Assembly: GCA_021234155.1 (NCBI GenBank)
Contig: JAJEKV010000211.1
Coordinates: 186,001 to 250,000 of the forward strand
From: Isoetes taiwanensis
Taxonomy: Eukaryota; Streptophyta; Lycopodiopsida; Isoetales; Isoetaceae
Reading direction: 5' to 3'
DNA: 64,000 nucleotides
Part shown: positions 45,301-57,909 of the stretch, in pieces
Numbering within the stretch: the first letter of the stretch is position 1
Layout: every line of letters begins with the position of its first letter
Made by a program: the position numbers and the translations under genes
The notes under the pieces: generated by a model
The model's input: the letters and a program-made list of their open reading frames with translations, nothing else
What the model was told of the DNA's origin: nothing
Databases searched by the model: none

Positions 45301-46008
45301 GTGACCAACCAAAAACATTGTCTGGTTTTATTCATATTTTGTTTTTTTTTCTTTAACTTAAATACCGCAGTCAGATAGTCATCAAAAAATGACTTCTTCA
45401 TTTGGAACAAATAAAAGAAAGCTAGTATTTTCTGCAAGAAACAATATGAACAAATATAATGTTTTCAAGGTGGTGGTTTTATAGGCATAAGATAGATCTA
45501 TATGGTTAAGAGTTAAATCTGATTTATGGGGAATATGGAGGGATGGCTTGCAATGCATTGGCTTAGGTGTGACATTTGTGGGTTGGGGGATGGATTGTTT
45601 TATTTCGGTCAATGTTATCTTGGCGGTGACCGGAGGTGGCGTAGCCAGAGTGGACAAATCGGGTATGGAGATGAACGATGTGCTAGAGGTATGAATCCGA
45701 TCCTTTTCTTTGCGCAAAATAATGTTGCTGAAGTGAGCTCGCCTTAATTGTCCCATGTATAGAGTTGCTTTTGGAAGAAATAGATAGATTATGGTGGAAA
45801 TTTAGACATGGTAAAATCCTTCTTCATGAACAGGGGCATGGCCATAATGGAAGTTTTCATTCCTATTAAGCTTTGCTATTGAAGATTATGATCCTCACAT
45901 ACATGGCTAGCCTCTTCATCCATTTGCAACGAATTCCGTTGAGGCAAAACTATCAGCACCTCCTTTCTTCTTTACAAATTTCCATGCATTTAAAATGCTA
46001 TAGTTGAT

Positions 46009-46490
46009 CCATGCAGATATGTGTGGCCCTATCCAGCCCCCTAGCCATGGCTTTTGCTCATATTCTTGATTTTAAATATGGAGCACAAGAGTTTACATGC
46101 CAATCTCTCATAACTATTTGTATGGATGGTTCAAATGCATTCACTATAAGGCATCCAACATTAGTTGACAGCTCCTTTTAGCCACAAACAAAATGGTCGA
46201 GTTGAGCGCCATGAACATTCTTGCACACTTTTGGTGGAGAACTTATCATCACCGCAACTTATCTCCTTAACTACTTTCCCCCATCGTAGCCTCAATTTTC
46301 AACTCCCTAAAAGCCTTTGGACTGACAATTCCATCTTTCAAACACCTGTGTGCTTTGGTTATCAAGCTTTTCTGCACGTCGTCCCATATTTGCATCAAAC
46401 AACCAAGTACATTAGTTGTTGTTTGAACCAAAAGGTATACCGTTGCTTGGAATTCTTGTCTAAACTTAACTTGTTTTTGTTCTAAACGAG
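46009..46490 (+). mobile_element. Copia retrotransposon integrase relic
   Basis: Frames give HADMCGPIQPPSHGF near 46009, then KQNGRVERHEHSCTLLVEN at 46180-46240 (the integrase-core NG-VER-HRH signature with its neighbouring helix), then CFGYQ and QKVYRCLEF near 46350-46450, matching the FLGYS...KGYRCL region that follows. Stops and frame changes are frequent. Only a piece of pol remains. Confidence 0.7.
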
Positions 46491-46496
46491 ATGCAA

Positions 46497-46950
46497 CCCT
46501 AGACTACCACAGTCATCGGAGTCGTCGATCCTACGACCCAGATCGTATGCTGGGGACTCTGGGTACCTCTCTTTCGTTTATAGTCATTTATGATTGAAGG
46601 CGCCTATGATTTTGAAACATATTAACATAAAATACGATTTTGCCTAAGGTTTTGAGGGAATATCGAACCTCTATACAGCTTTGCCTAAGATTTTAGAATA
46701 TAAAATACGAGGGCTCGAACCTCTACCAAAGTAACTCAATGTCCTAATAAGACTACTTTAACCAACGTACCCAGTGAGCTGCTACATATTTCAAACAAGG
46801 TGCACCCTGGACTACCACACTCATCGGATTCGTCGATCCTACGACCCAGATTGCATGTTGGTGCCTCCGGGCACCTCGGGTTTCGCTTATAGTCATTTAT
46901 GATTGAAGGCACCTATGATTTTGAAATATGAGATATGATTTCGCCTAATA
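46497..46950. repeat. Pair of ~145-bp direct repeats
   Basis: 46497-46645 and 46806-46950 share GACTACCACA-TCATCGGA, TCGTCGATCCTACGACCCAG and TTTATAGTCATTTATGATTG. They lie just after the Copia relic. They may be pieces of a long terminal repeat or an unrelated tandem repeat. Confidence 0.65.
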
Positions 46951-49900
46951 TGTTCCGGAATTGTTATTTTTACATCCATATCAAATCCCCCTAGAACCCC
47001 TGTTATTTTGCTACATATTCTAGCGCCTTGTTCTTGCCAGTGCATTCTTTCATCTAGCGCCTTGCTAATGTTGCTCTCACTAGTGCCGTGACAACTCTCC
47101 CCCTAGGCCTTTTCTTTCTCTAAGGTTTTAGGGTCATCTCGGCATTGATTCTAGTCATATCCCAAGATATATATACTCTTGTTCTAGCTATATATCTATT
47201 TTGTTTTTAGCACACCAGCCCCATTGGGCCTACGATTCTAAAATTTTACCCTATCCACATGGCATAGGCCTCTATTGTTGGACCTTCATTTTTTCATACC
47301 TAGGACCACGGAAAATAGAAAAGGTAGAAATTATAGATACGAAGATTGGTTGGGGTGCTCAAGGTTAAGATGGCTCCCTCCCTTTCGTTCCCCTCTTCCT
47401 TTCCTTTCCTTCTTACTTTCTCCTCCTCCGATAGATTTGGAGTGTTTACAAAATCATAGGGCAATCTTTCTTTTATTATAATATTTTTTTGAAGGTTCTA
47501 ATCGCTAGGGCTGGAAGTTTTAGCCGACAGTGCCTAACGAGGCTAGAAGTATTAGGTCGATCTTCCTTACTGGATTTGGCCCGAAAATAGATGGTTTGGA
47601 GCTCTCGCGCGGTAGAACGGGTCCCTACGTTTTTTCTAAAATCCTTCATTCCAAACATGCATTAGATGTGGCAGAATGGATTCTTCTCTAGGTTAATTTC
47701 TCTATTTTCCTTCATCTTTGAAATAAAGCTGAAAGATCACTTGTTCTCTGTCTTTCTTGAAGCTTGATGAAGCTTAAAATTCGTTTCTTGATCAAAATGC
47801 TTAAAAAGCTTTGTGCATATATTTGTCATTTGGTTGTTTCCATAGATTGGTGTTAGCATCGTGGTAGAAACCTATTTCAAGGTCGTAGTTTCTTTTATTA
47901 GAACTTGTCTCAGCATTGCTTGGAAGTACACTGTCCATTTTAGAAACATCCTCCTTTGCAATAGCTTCAATGTACCATCCATGGCCGTCATCAACAGCAG
48001 GCATTCAAACTTCTCTTAGCAAAATTGCAGGAACTCCACCCACAACTCTTTAGAACATTAGAGGCATCTACATCCATGCAAGTACTAATCAGAGAAACAC
48101 CTTTTGGTACTGGCAAAAATGCGAGAAAGCTTGGAAAACCTCAGCAGGTGATTCTCAACTGCCTTTATACCCTAGTATGTATAGATACTTATCAGGGCAT
48201 CAGTTTGATTGTCATGTGAGGTGGTCACCATGACATCCCTCCTAGCTAGTATAGTAGAATTCCTATTTAAATTAGTAAAAAAATCCCCACCAGAAAGCTT
48301 GATTTCCAAACCTAGTGGCCTTGCCTATTTTGTCAAAAGCTCTAGGTTTCCAACACCAAAAGTAATTGCCCCTTCTAATCAAACACATCAATGTCCTTGT
48401 AAAGCTCCTTGTTTCCAGATATCCATATGCATTTGGTAAAGTTCCACAGCTTCGTTGTTCCACACTACAGTTCTGCAATTTGCTCTTCTAGATGCATGTA
48501 GATCTGCTTTTTATGCCTAAACATTGTAAAGTTGTCTGACAATTCATCTAACAACTCTTAACCTTAACTTCTTAAGGCATTGATTCTAATCAAATCCCAA
48601 GAAATATAACTCTTATTCTAGCTATATATTCATTTTATTTTATTTTGAAGCATAAAGAATTTTGTTTTATACGATAAAAGTTACATGACTACATAGCAAA
48701 TAGTTACTCTCGTCACAAGTTTGAAGAGGGGGCAGCTACAAGGTAAACTTGCAACTTTACTCTAGATAAATTGATGAATGTGGATGTTGTGAACCATGTG
48801 CAAACTGATTTCGAATATTTTATTGAAGATAATGGGACTTTGAGGGGGCCCAAATATTATCCCTGGCTCAGAACTACGGGCATAATAAAATAATTGGTTT
48901 ATCCTCCTATATATATTATTATTACAAAAAATTCCGGCTCCAAAAAGGGTCATTTTGGAATTATGTATATTTATTTTCAGGCAAAAAATCAGAGTAAACT
49001 TAAGATACTGTGTGCTTTTAGAAACCACATTTTTTTCCGACAGTTGATTCTCACAGCCTGGCACGTATGCCTCTTGCCTTCTATGCCCCTCCCTCCCAGA
49101 GCCTCCCGACCCGTCCTCCTCCGGCAATCAAACCGCTTGAAGCCTACGCTAGGGCCGTCTCCACATCCCCCGTTTGCCAATTCCGGTGTCTAACTAAACG
49201 AGGTAATTTTTGTGGTTCCTTTAATTTCAAGCTTTAGTTTAGCACATATAGATTTCCTGACACTTGATACACTAAGAGCAACTACGGCAAACCAATTCTC
49301 CGACAACTCCTTGCCCTTTCTGCCATACCCATCAGCCTGATACTTGACCTCTTACAAGCGCTGATTTGACGCCTCTCAGACCGATTCCCAGCTCTGCGAG
49401 CACCCTCAATTTTCACACAAACGAATTGAATCCCGTTTGCGGCGAGGATTTCCATGATATAATTCGTGTTCCACATGCAAAAAATGGGCAGGGCCTGCCT
49501 CCGCTGCGATAGATGGAATAGATAGAGAAGGCATTTCCTGACGTGTTGCAATAGATACTCATAGAGTAATTTCGTTTCATTCTTTGAATAGTGGTGTAGA
49601 ATCAAAATTATGCCTCTTAAAAAAGGGCAGTTCCAGTAAATTAGAGTCAGATTTGCGTTTAGTGCATAGAGACTGGAATCGGAAAGCTAAATTATGGCAG
49701 CAAATGATGAAAACAGAGTCTTCCTTAAACTTTTTCCCCCCAGAGGACAAACATTATTCTGACTGAGCGAAGCACAGATCAAAATAACCACAGATCCAGC
49801 AATTTGAATAGCTATGAAGTATAAGGTGCAGCATCATGCTTCATATACAATTCATGTGCCTCTGGATTTAATTGAGAATTGGGTGCTTAGGTTCCTTGAG

Positions 49901-51560
49901 TAGAGTGCTCCCTCGAATCTTTCTAAGCAGCCCATGCCCTTATCCTCGATTCGATACTGTATTTCTCTGTTGAAATTTGAGGCGACCTGCAACAAGCCTG
50001 CAAAGCCTTCTCAAACATGGTTGAGGAGAGGCTTCTCAAACATGACAAACTGAATGCAGGCAGCCTGTCTGATGCGCACTGCCCATGCACTTGGAATCGT
50101 TGGAGCTTTTGCTGCAAAATACAACGCAGAAGCTCTTTATTTCTATTTCATCCAAACAGCAATTCAAACCGATCTGAAATCTGAAAACTCTAATGGGCTC
50201 TAGATGGGATTACCACAAGAAAAAGCGCAGGGTTCACAGAGTTCTGTTTCTTCTCTTTCACAGAGTTGTATTTAGCTTTTCTCCATAAACTTGCACATAA
50301 CAACATCGATGGAAACCAACTGCTTGCAAAACTGCTTAAGAGCCTTGCGAAATATTAGCTCTGAACAATTTAGATTTGGGAAATGTAGGCCGAGTCGTCC
50401 CAGATGCTCAACTATTTAAATAGCTGCATCGAAAAGGAGAATCTAATTATGCGCTTTGCGCTTTCTGCAAAGCACAAAGTGCATGGATATAAAACGAAAT
50501 GCATGGATTGAGGGGTTAAAACGACAGCATCAAGTCCGGTAAAAAACCCATCTCAAGGAGGATCGAAAAAAGCCATGTGAAGGAGATGGCAAAGGAAAAG
50601 GAAACAAAACAAGATAACCGGCAGAGGATGAAGCATACGCAACTTAGATGTCGAAGAACGGCACCTCTGGCAAAAACAAAAAGCACAAAAGAGAGCTCGG
50701 ACCCCACAGGCAAACAAAAAAAAATTAGCAGAGTACTCTGCAAATACTGTTCTTCGCCCAGAACTATGTCTAAATGCTTCGACCCAAGAAGAACGGCATT
50801 GAACAGATCTTTTCCCTAAGCTTTGCTGCCATATCTTTTCAGCTCTTTCCTTAGAATTCATGATATGACAAAAATTATGTCACCTTGGCATGTGGCCAAG
50901 GACTTGCACCATGTTATGCTACGTTACATAATTACTTTAGTGTCATGCTTACATATGACTCGTCTTTTCCCATTGCCAAATCAACAGTGCCCTATCAATG
51001 GACCTCTTTAACAGGTCAAAGCATGTAAACTTAGGCCTATCAAATATAGAGGCCATGAAATCGAAAGGCTTTCGAATCGGAATACTTTTGAATGCTTGCC
51101 ACATTGCAAAAGAATATTATTCTTATCTTTTTTTTAAGACATCTGCATTGCTAGTCAACAAATTATTTCCATATAGGTTCAAGGCAATAGTGTTTTTAGA
51201 CCATCTACAATTCATCAAAATATCGTCTAGCTATGCATATAACGCTCTTTAGGCTATTTATCTTTCTTTTATGATTTGAACAAGATCTTTTGTGAATGTT
51301 AACTAATATTCTTACAGATTGACTCTTTTGATATCCGCTGTGATTTAAATGTTGTCAACGAATATAGAAGTGAATACGAGCATATACAATAAGGTAAGAT
51401 TTATACTTCTAGACATATATGAGATGCTTGATATATGAATAATCATCTAGATTATAGATGAAAAGAAACAAAATAAAGAATAAAAACTTTAAACAATGAA
51501 GATTCTGATATGGCTAGTGCATCAACATTGAACAAATGCTCTTTAAGCTATGTACTAAAA
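46951..51560. other. Long spacer without a recognised gene
   Basis: An open plus stretch at 48013-48144 (AKLQELHPQLFRTLEASTSM ... KLGKPQQ before GTGATT) could be an orphan exon. A small hairpin, GCGCTTTGC...GCAAAGCAC, lies near 50451-50480. Nothing else supports a gene, and the 5' end of the Helitron was not located. Confidence 0.35.
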
Positions 51561-53480
51561 TTTCCAACCATAGATTATCTTTGTTAATTAATACGATTGC
51601 CATGATTAAAATTATTATGTAGGAGATGTGAAGACAGGGCACGTATATCAGACATGATGAATCTGTTAAAGGGTGAAGCACAAAATCAGACATTGACGAA
51701 AAAAAGAGGGCGTCCAAGGTAAGTGCAAATGCCACATCCTATCCTTTTCATAACCATAGTTGTCTATTTACTATGCTATCTTACTTTAACAATAGCTTTC
51801 TCATAGTTACATGATATCTTTTCTCCTTACTTTTACATCTTATCCATTATCTGGTGTTTTGACTACTATCCATTTTATGCCATTCCATTAAGACTCTTTT
51901 TTCTCTATTTTCAATAGGTTATGTCCAACTAACTTGAAGGAGCTTCCCGACGATAAGCGTCAAGCACAAAATCAAACAGTGACAAAAAAGAGAGGACGCC
52001 CAAGGCAAGTCTGAATGCTGCACTTTATTGTTTTTATGATGTCATTACTACTATACTCCAATGGATGTGTTGTGTGTATAATGTATCTGGTTCGTTTGTA
52101 GTTTAGTATGTCTAGTGCTTGCCATGGATGTGACGTGTGTATGCAAAGTTCTTTTATGAATATAATAAAACAAAATAATCCTAAATAGCTATTCTTTATC
52201 TGTTATGTGCTCACAGAATTAAAAGGATGGACGATTCTAGTGTGCCAGATGATCATAAACAAGAACTAGCAACCACAGAGATGGAAGATCATCCAAAGTG
52301 AGTGCAAATACTATGCAAATTTTCATTTATGATATTTGTCAGTAATATCCACTTAAGATATTTGAGTTTTTCCTTCTTATATAGTATACCGTTTAATAAA
52401 AAAATAGACGATTCTAGTGTACCACATGACGATCATCCACCTAAGATATTTGAGTTTTTCCTTCTTATATACTATACGATTTAATAGAAGCACATGCTTT
52501 GAATGTTTTTAACTTATGCACACCACTAAACTAAAGCAGGGATAAGCAATCCATATGCAATAAATTAAACTATACTTCACTGGCACGTTTCTGATCGTGT
52601 CTTTGGTAGGCTATACTAACATCTTAGTTGTAATTATGTTAAATCTTTTCTTCTTAGTAGTGTGTAGCGCGCATATAATATGTGCAACGCATATGTAATA
52701 TACGCAATGCTTCTTCTAGAGTTATGATAAAATAAAACAACTCTAACGAGCTATACACTTTAAGTTGTCTACTAAAATTTTCAACCATATGTTATTTGTT
52801 AATTGACAAGATTGTCATGATGTGAAATTATTGTGTAGGAGATGTCAAAACAACACACGTATATCAGAGACAATGGATGTATTAAAGAGTCAACCACAAA
52901 ATCAACCAGTGACAAAAAAAAGAGGGAGTCCAAGGTAAGTGCAAATGCCACACCCTGTCCTTTTTATAATCATAATTGTCTATTTATTCTTCTATCTTGC
53001 TTTAGTAGCACTTTAGTCATGATTCGATGATATCTTTTCTGCTTACTTACCTGTATATCTTCGTCTTACATCTCATGTATTATGTGGTCTTTTGACTACT
53101 ATGCAAGGCAAGTCCGAATGCCGCACCTTATTATTTTTACGATGCCGTTACTACTATATTGCAATGCACGCGTAGTGTATATAATATATCTAGTTCATTT
53201 GTAGTTTAATATGTCTAGTGCATGCGTGTGTGTACAAAGTTCTTTTATGAATATAATAAAACAAAATAATTCTAAATAACTATTCTTTACCTGTTATATA
53301 CTCACAGAATTAAAAAAATGGCCGATTCTAGCATGCCACATGACGATAAACAAGAATTATCAACCACAGAGAAAAAACATCGTCCAAGGTGAGTGCAAAT
53401 ACCGTACAGATTTTGATTTATGATATTTGTCAATAATATCTACCTAAGATATTTGATTTTTTCCTTCTTATATAGTATAT
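51560..53480. repeat. Tandem duplication of a block of introns and AT-hook exons
   Basis: 51560-52500 aligns with 52720-53480, introns included (aaagttcttttatgaatata, gtttagtatgtctagtgc-type phrases). The second unit lacks about 150 bases holding exon 2 but keeps its GC donor (GGCAAGTCCGAATGCC at 53106). Confidence 0.8.
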
Positions 53481-53658
53481 TGTTTAATAGAACCACCTGC
53501 TTTGAATGTTTGTGAATGTTATGATAAAATAAAACAACTCTGACGAGCTATACATTTTTCCCATTCCCTATTCGCAGCATTGAAACATTGGACAATTGTG
53601 ATATGCAACATGAAGACATGCAAAAATTATCGAGCACAAAAAAAAGAGGCCGTCCAAG
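51623..53658 (+). other. Array of AT-hook exons at the 5' part of the Helitron gene
   Basis: Exons with AG acceptors: 51623-51718, 51918-52004, 52217-52297, 52839-52934, 53308-53388 and 53578-53658. Four end in the string encoding KKRGRPR or a variant (TKKRGRPR, KKRGSPR), split in the last Arg codon before the donor. KRGRPR is the AT-hook core that binds AT-rich minor groove. Exon 51918-52004 (CPTNLKELPDDKRQ) is a relative of the start of the main exon at 53905 (LSLATLQGLPDDEINK). Its donor is GCAAGT, a GC-AG type. Exons 1 and 3 recur as 52839 and 53308, so the array grew by duplication. Confidence 0.65.
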
Positions 53659-53904
53659 GTAAGTATAAAGCATCCATCTATATTGCTAGTCAATTATGCT
53701 TATTTAGAATAGATTTTCCACATTCATTTATTACCAGTATCATATTTAATCATCTCCTTTTTCTATAGTTAATATTTAATAGAACTATATAGCTTTGGAT
53801 CTTAGAATTTGTCGATATCTTCAAAACAAGCTGTAGATAATGAATCGATATGTAGCAAACCTTACGACATCTAGCTGACGATTTTTTCGTCGTATTTATA
53901 ATAG

Positions 53905-56900
53905 GCTATCCCTAGCTACTTTACAAGGGCTTCCTGATGATGAAATAAACAAGATCCTTAGTCGCCGAAAATACCATCGGGACTATGAAGCCCAAAAAAG
54001 ATTGAAGAAAATCGATAACTCGGCAATAAAACAAATACCAGCATGTCCAATAGATCCAGTCTCAGTTAGCCCAACAAATGAGCAGAAGAATAATATGCGT
54101 AGAGCATATAAAAGACACCGTGCTAAGAGTCATGAGACTCATGAAGGTGTGAAATCATGTTCCATGGAGGCCACATCGAGTGTGGCCTCCATGGAACAAA
54201 ATGATCAAAGCACAATGACCATTGATCTTAACACATCGATTTGCAATACTGCAAGTCAGCACTGGCAAAAACAAATAGCTATGATGCAACAAAACATGAA
54301 ACCTGAAAGACATGAACCATTGAAGTGGACAAAAAAATGTAGCATATGCCATATCGACCTACTTGACTCCGAGAATATGTCATTTTGTTGCAACAATGGT
54401 CGCCGTCTACTCCCATCCCTTGAACCTCTACCACGAATCCTGGAGGAACTTTACTCCATCCATGAGTTCTCTAATAATTCACGCATCATAAATAATTTAT
54501 TCTGTTTCACTGCCCTCGGTGTGGAGGGTGATTTCATTGAAGATGCCGTCGTCTGTTGCAATTATGGGTCGAACGTACCATCGGCTCCTATCTGCAGGCA
54601 TGCCTACAAGTACTCTTCACTGGTACATATACGACAACTCAATGAGACACGCCATTGCTGCTAATATGCAAGTGCCATCCACATGGATTATGCAAGTTGC
54701 TACAGCCTTGAATGACATCAATCCATATGTTAGAGAATTGAAAACTGTAAAGGAACTACACCCTACACCCACGAGACTTATGCTCGCAGACCCTTCTACA
54801 TCAGACGAAATAGCTGCCATTGTCCACGCTAACAATAGCATTACTATAAAACCTAGAACTGCAATGATTTGGATGCAACACGACCACGATCCAGTATTCC
54901 TAAGTATCCTAGATCCTACGTATGAACCACTTCAATACCCACTATTCTTCCCACATGGAACGCTAGGATGGCATCCGCATAATGACCAAAAGATGTCCCA
55001 AATAGATTGGTACCGAACTAGACTACTTCATGAGCCTCGCTTTTCACAACTAGGTAGATTATGCGGCGAGTACCTCGTTGACATGTACTCTAGAGTCGAA
55101 GAAGAGCGACTCAACTACATCATAACTGAGGGCTATCGACGAAACCTAGCACAACATGAAGATGATTTCATCGATGATGAGGACGAAAAATCGCATTATA
55201 AGACCTTACCAGCATCTTTCCTAGGCTCTAGACAATGGTGCGCCGTCCAAGTCGCAGACGCCCTTGCGCTCGCAAGGGTGAAAGGAAGACCAAGCTTCTT
55301 CATAACCATGACAACCAATCCAGCCTGGCCAGAAATAAAGCATAAATTGCACCCGGGCCAAAACGCATCTGACAACCCTGCTATTGTTGTCCGAGCATGT
55401 CATGAAAGAGTCCAACATGCAAAGAACATCATCCGAAAGTATCTCGGACCCATATCTTACATGATGCACGTCATAGAATTCCAAAAACGTGGACTACCCC
55501 ATGGACACATCGTTGTAAAGACAGAGCATGAGATCCCGATAGACATGATCGATAATCTAATATCTGCTGAACTACCAACGGACCCCACACTCAGAGCACT
55601 AGTTGAGAAATACATGATCCACAGACACACAAAGCGTTGCCTCAAGGAAAACAACAAGTGCTGCTACAACTACCCAAAACCCTTAAATCCAACGACATAC
55701 ATCGACGAAAAGGGATGCGTACAATACAGACGCCGAACAGAAGAAGACGTAAACGTCGTTCCACACATCCCATTTCTATTGAGAGAAATGGACTGCCATA
55801 TATATGTCGACATCGCATCCACCGTACATATATTCGCATATCTTTACGGCTACATATACAAAGGCTTTGACACCACTCGTTTTCACATCGATTCTGCAAA
55901 GCATACGTCAAGCAAAAACATCTCAAAACCACCTATCACAACAAATATTAGTGACCAAAATCACACAAAAAATGAAATCCAGGATTATATTTCTGCACGA
56001 TACCTATCATCGATGGAAGCCACATGGAGAATCATGTCTTACCACATGACCGAAAAGCACCCTTCCGTAAAGTGCCTTCCCCTACATTTAGAAGGCCACA
56101 ACAAAAGCTGTTTTAGAAACACATCTACAGACACAGGCATTTCCCTATTAGACAGATATTTCTTACGCCCGCTTGCTCCCAAATTTGACTCCATTACCTA
56201 CATCGAGTACAATGAACAATACACCTCCACTACATATAGACCAAGCATTGTCCTCAAGCCCACGGATCATCTAGAGCAAAAAGCCACAGGCATAACCCAA
56301 AACATCATCCACGAAAGAACAAAAGGACAGTTAATCTGTAGAATACGACTACTACTTCCAAAGCTTGGAGAGCCTTTCTACCTTAGACTCATCCTACTCC
56401 ACAAAGCCGCACGATCTTGGAACGAACTCAAAATCCACGACGAGAAACAATACGAAACATATCAGGAAACTGCCCAAGCCATGGGACTAATTGCACCAAC
56501 AACCGAAGCCATAACGATAATGCAAGAGGCAATCTCATGCCTGCAGACTCCATCACAACTACGATTCCTATTCGCGTTGCTAATACTAGATTCTGGACCA
56601 GCACTCCAACTATGGGAAACATTTAAAGACTACTTGATAGCTGACTTCCTACAACAATACCCAGAAAACCAATCAATTGCCATCAACGAAAGCCTCCTCG
56701 CCGTCAACAATATCTTGATCCAGCACGGAACCAACACTGAAGCTTTCGGTCTACCTACGCACAACATCCCATGCAGAGAAGTACAAAATGAACTTAGCAA
56801 ATTCCCCGACCACGAGGAGTACCTCACAAAGAGCTCAACTATGTCAGAGACCATGAATCAAAACCAGACCTCAATTTACACCCACATATGCAAACTTATC

Positions 56901-57474
56901 AACAACAATAACTGTCCAGCCCCAATCTTCATATATGGAAAAGCCGGAACCGGAAAAACATACGTACTCAATGCCATCTGTCTCTACATACGAGGACTCA
57001 ACCAAATAATCCTACCATGCGCCACCACAGCATTGGCATCGCTGCAATACCCCGCCGGAAGAACTGCACACTCCCTCTTTCAAATACCCATCATCGATAA
57101 CAATATCGGAATCCACTCACTACTTGACCCACACTCTCCGAGGGCCCTATTGATCAACACCGCAACAGCAATCATATGGGACGAGTTTCCCATGGCAAAA
57201 CAAAAGGTCATAAGAGAGGCGTCGATGTCCTCCTGAGAACATACGTGCATCGCCCGATCCATTCGGAGGAAAACTGCCAACAACGTTTCATAGTTGTTTG
57301 GGACTCACACTCGACAAAATAGTCCTCGACCTACGAACTGAAGTCTTCACACACGGACAACTATACACAGCACTCACACGCGTGCGAAAAAAAGAAGATG
57401 TGCTGATCCTTCTTGACAAGTCCAACACCAACAAGACCACAACCAACGTCGTCTACAAAGAACTACTTCCGTGA
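53905..57474 (+). pseudogene. Helitron Rep/helicase, frameshifted and internally deleted
   Basis: The coding run starts after an AG acceptor at 53904. A ~220-codon segment ends at LFCFTALGVEGDF, and a frame change near 54535-54550 moves to GRTYHRLLSAG in a frame open to 57236. In that 905-codon frame (numbered from 54519), the Helitron Rep domain has the HUH motif GLPHGHI (His328, His330) and the YLYGYIYKG motif with Tyr441 and Tyr445 as likely catalytic pair. A PIF1-type helicase follows with Walker A GKAGTGKT (807-814) and Walker B IIWDEFPM (Asp888-Glu889). Then a frameshift and a deletion join DPFGGK directly to LTLDKIVLDL and QLYTALTRVR, the last helicase motifs, ending at TGA 57472. Most of the helicase middle is missing, so the element cannot be autonomous. 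Confidence 0.85.
54160..54196. repeat. Perfect 16-bp-arm hairpin inside Helitron coding sequence
   Basis: TTCCATGGAGGCCACA and TGTGGCCTCCATGGAA are exact complements across TCGAG. In frame it encodes a mirrored Ser-Met-Glu-Ala ... Ala-Ser-Met-Glu stretch. Confidence 0.9.
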
Positions 57475-57488
57475 AAAAGGTGCGTACT

Positions 57489-57489
<1 letters not shown>

Positions 57490-57522
<33 letters not shown>
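57490..57522. repeat. 33-base A tract
   Basis: An uninterrupted run of 33 A starts 16 bases after the Helitron gene stop codon. It could be slippage-prone simple sequence or the end of a retroposed copy. Confidence 0.8.
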
Positions 57523-57523
<1 letters not shown>

Positions 57524-57545
57524 ACTCCATCCATCTCATGCACAG

Positions 57546-57595
57546 GGTGTAGATGGAGGACCGATCCCCTCGGAGATCGATGCTCCCTCTACACC
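57546..57595. repeat. 21-bp-arm hairpin
   Basis: 57546-57566 pairs with 57575-57595 at 18 of 21 positions (GGTGTAGA...TCTACACC at the base) across an 8-base loop. It lies between the A tract and the GC palindrome. Confidence 0.75.
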
Positions 57596-57647
57596 GTGGG
57601 CGCCGCACCGAAGGTCGCATTTGGGTTCGACTCCCAGGGGTGCACAA

Positions 57648-57668
57648 GGCGCCGGCTCCGCCGGCGCC
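57648..57668. repeat. Perfect GC palindrome
   Basis: GGCGCCGG and CCGGCGCC flank CTCCG. The core GGCGCC is shared with the loops of H2 and H3b. Confidence 0.75.
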
Positions 57669-57760
57669 AAATTCTTGTGTATATGTATTATTTTATCTTC
57701 ACTGTGCAACCTGCAACTCTCAAAGAAAAAAAGAAAAAAAAAGAGGAGTCTATTTTTGGA

Positions 57761-57818
57761 GCAACCGCCATTCGCGGCCGCCGAAGCTGCATTGCAGCCC
57801 CCTTTTCTCTTATTTATA
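57761..57818 (+). promoter_or_regulatory. Conserved GCC-motif plus TATA promoter module, copy 4
   Basis: CAACCGCCAT then CGCGGCCGCCGAAG, followed by TATTTATA at 57811-57818, 92 bases before the ATG. The intervening leader is longer than in copies 1 and 2. Confidence 0.6.
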
Positions 57819-57909
57819 CCCATAATCCATTTTTCACAGATCATCACTTCTTCCGTTCTAATTCCTTATTACTCTTTCGGAGTTTATATCTGCGTTTGGA
57901 TCCGAAAAC

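Noticed and set aside
50516-50861. Minus ORFs rich in Phe/Leu/Cys near 50.5-50.9 kb
   Set aside because: They are antisense to an A-rich strand, and no domain or splice structure supports them.
57621-57646. tRNA-like T-arm TGGGTTCGACTCCCA
   Set aside because: The stem and loop fit a T-arm and a Pol III B-box, but no acceptor stem, D-arm or A-box can be matched upstream.
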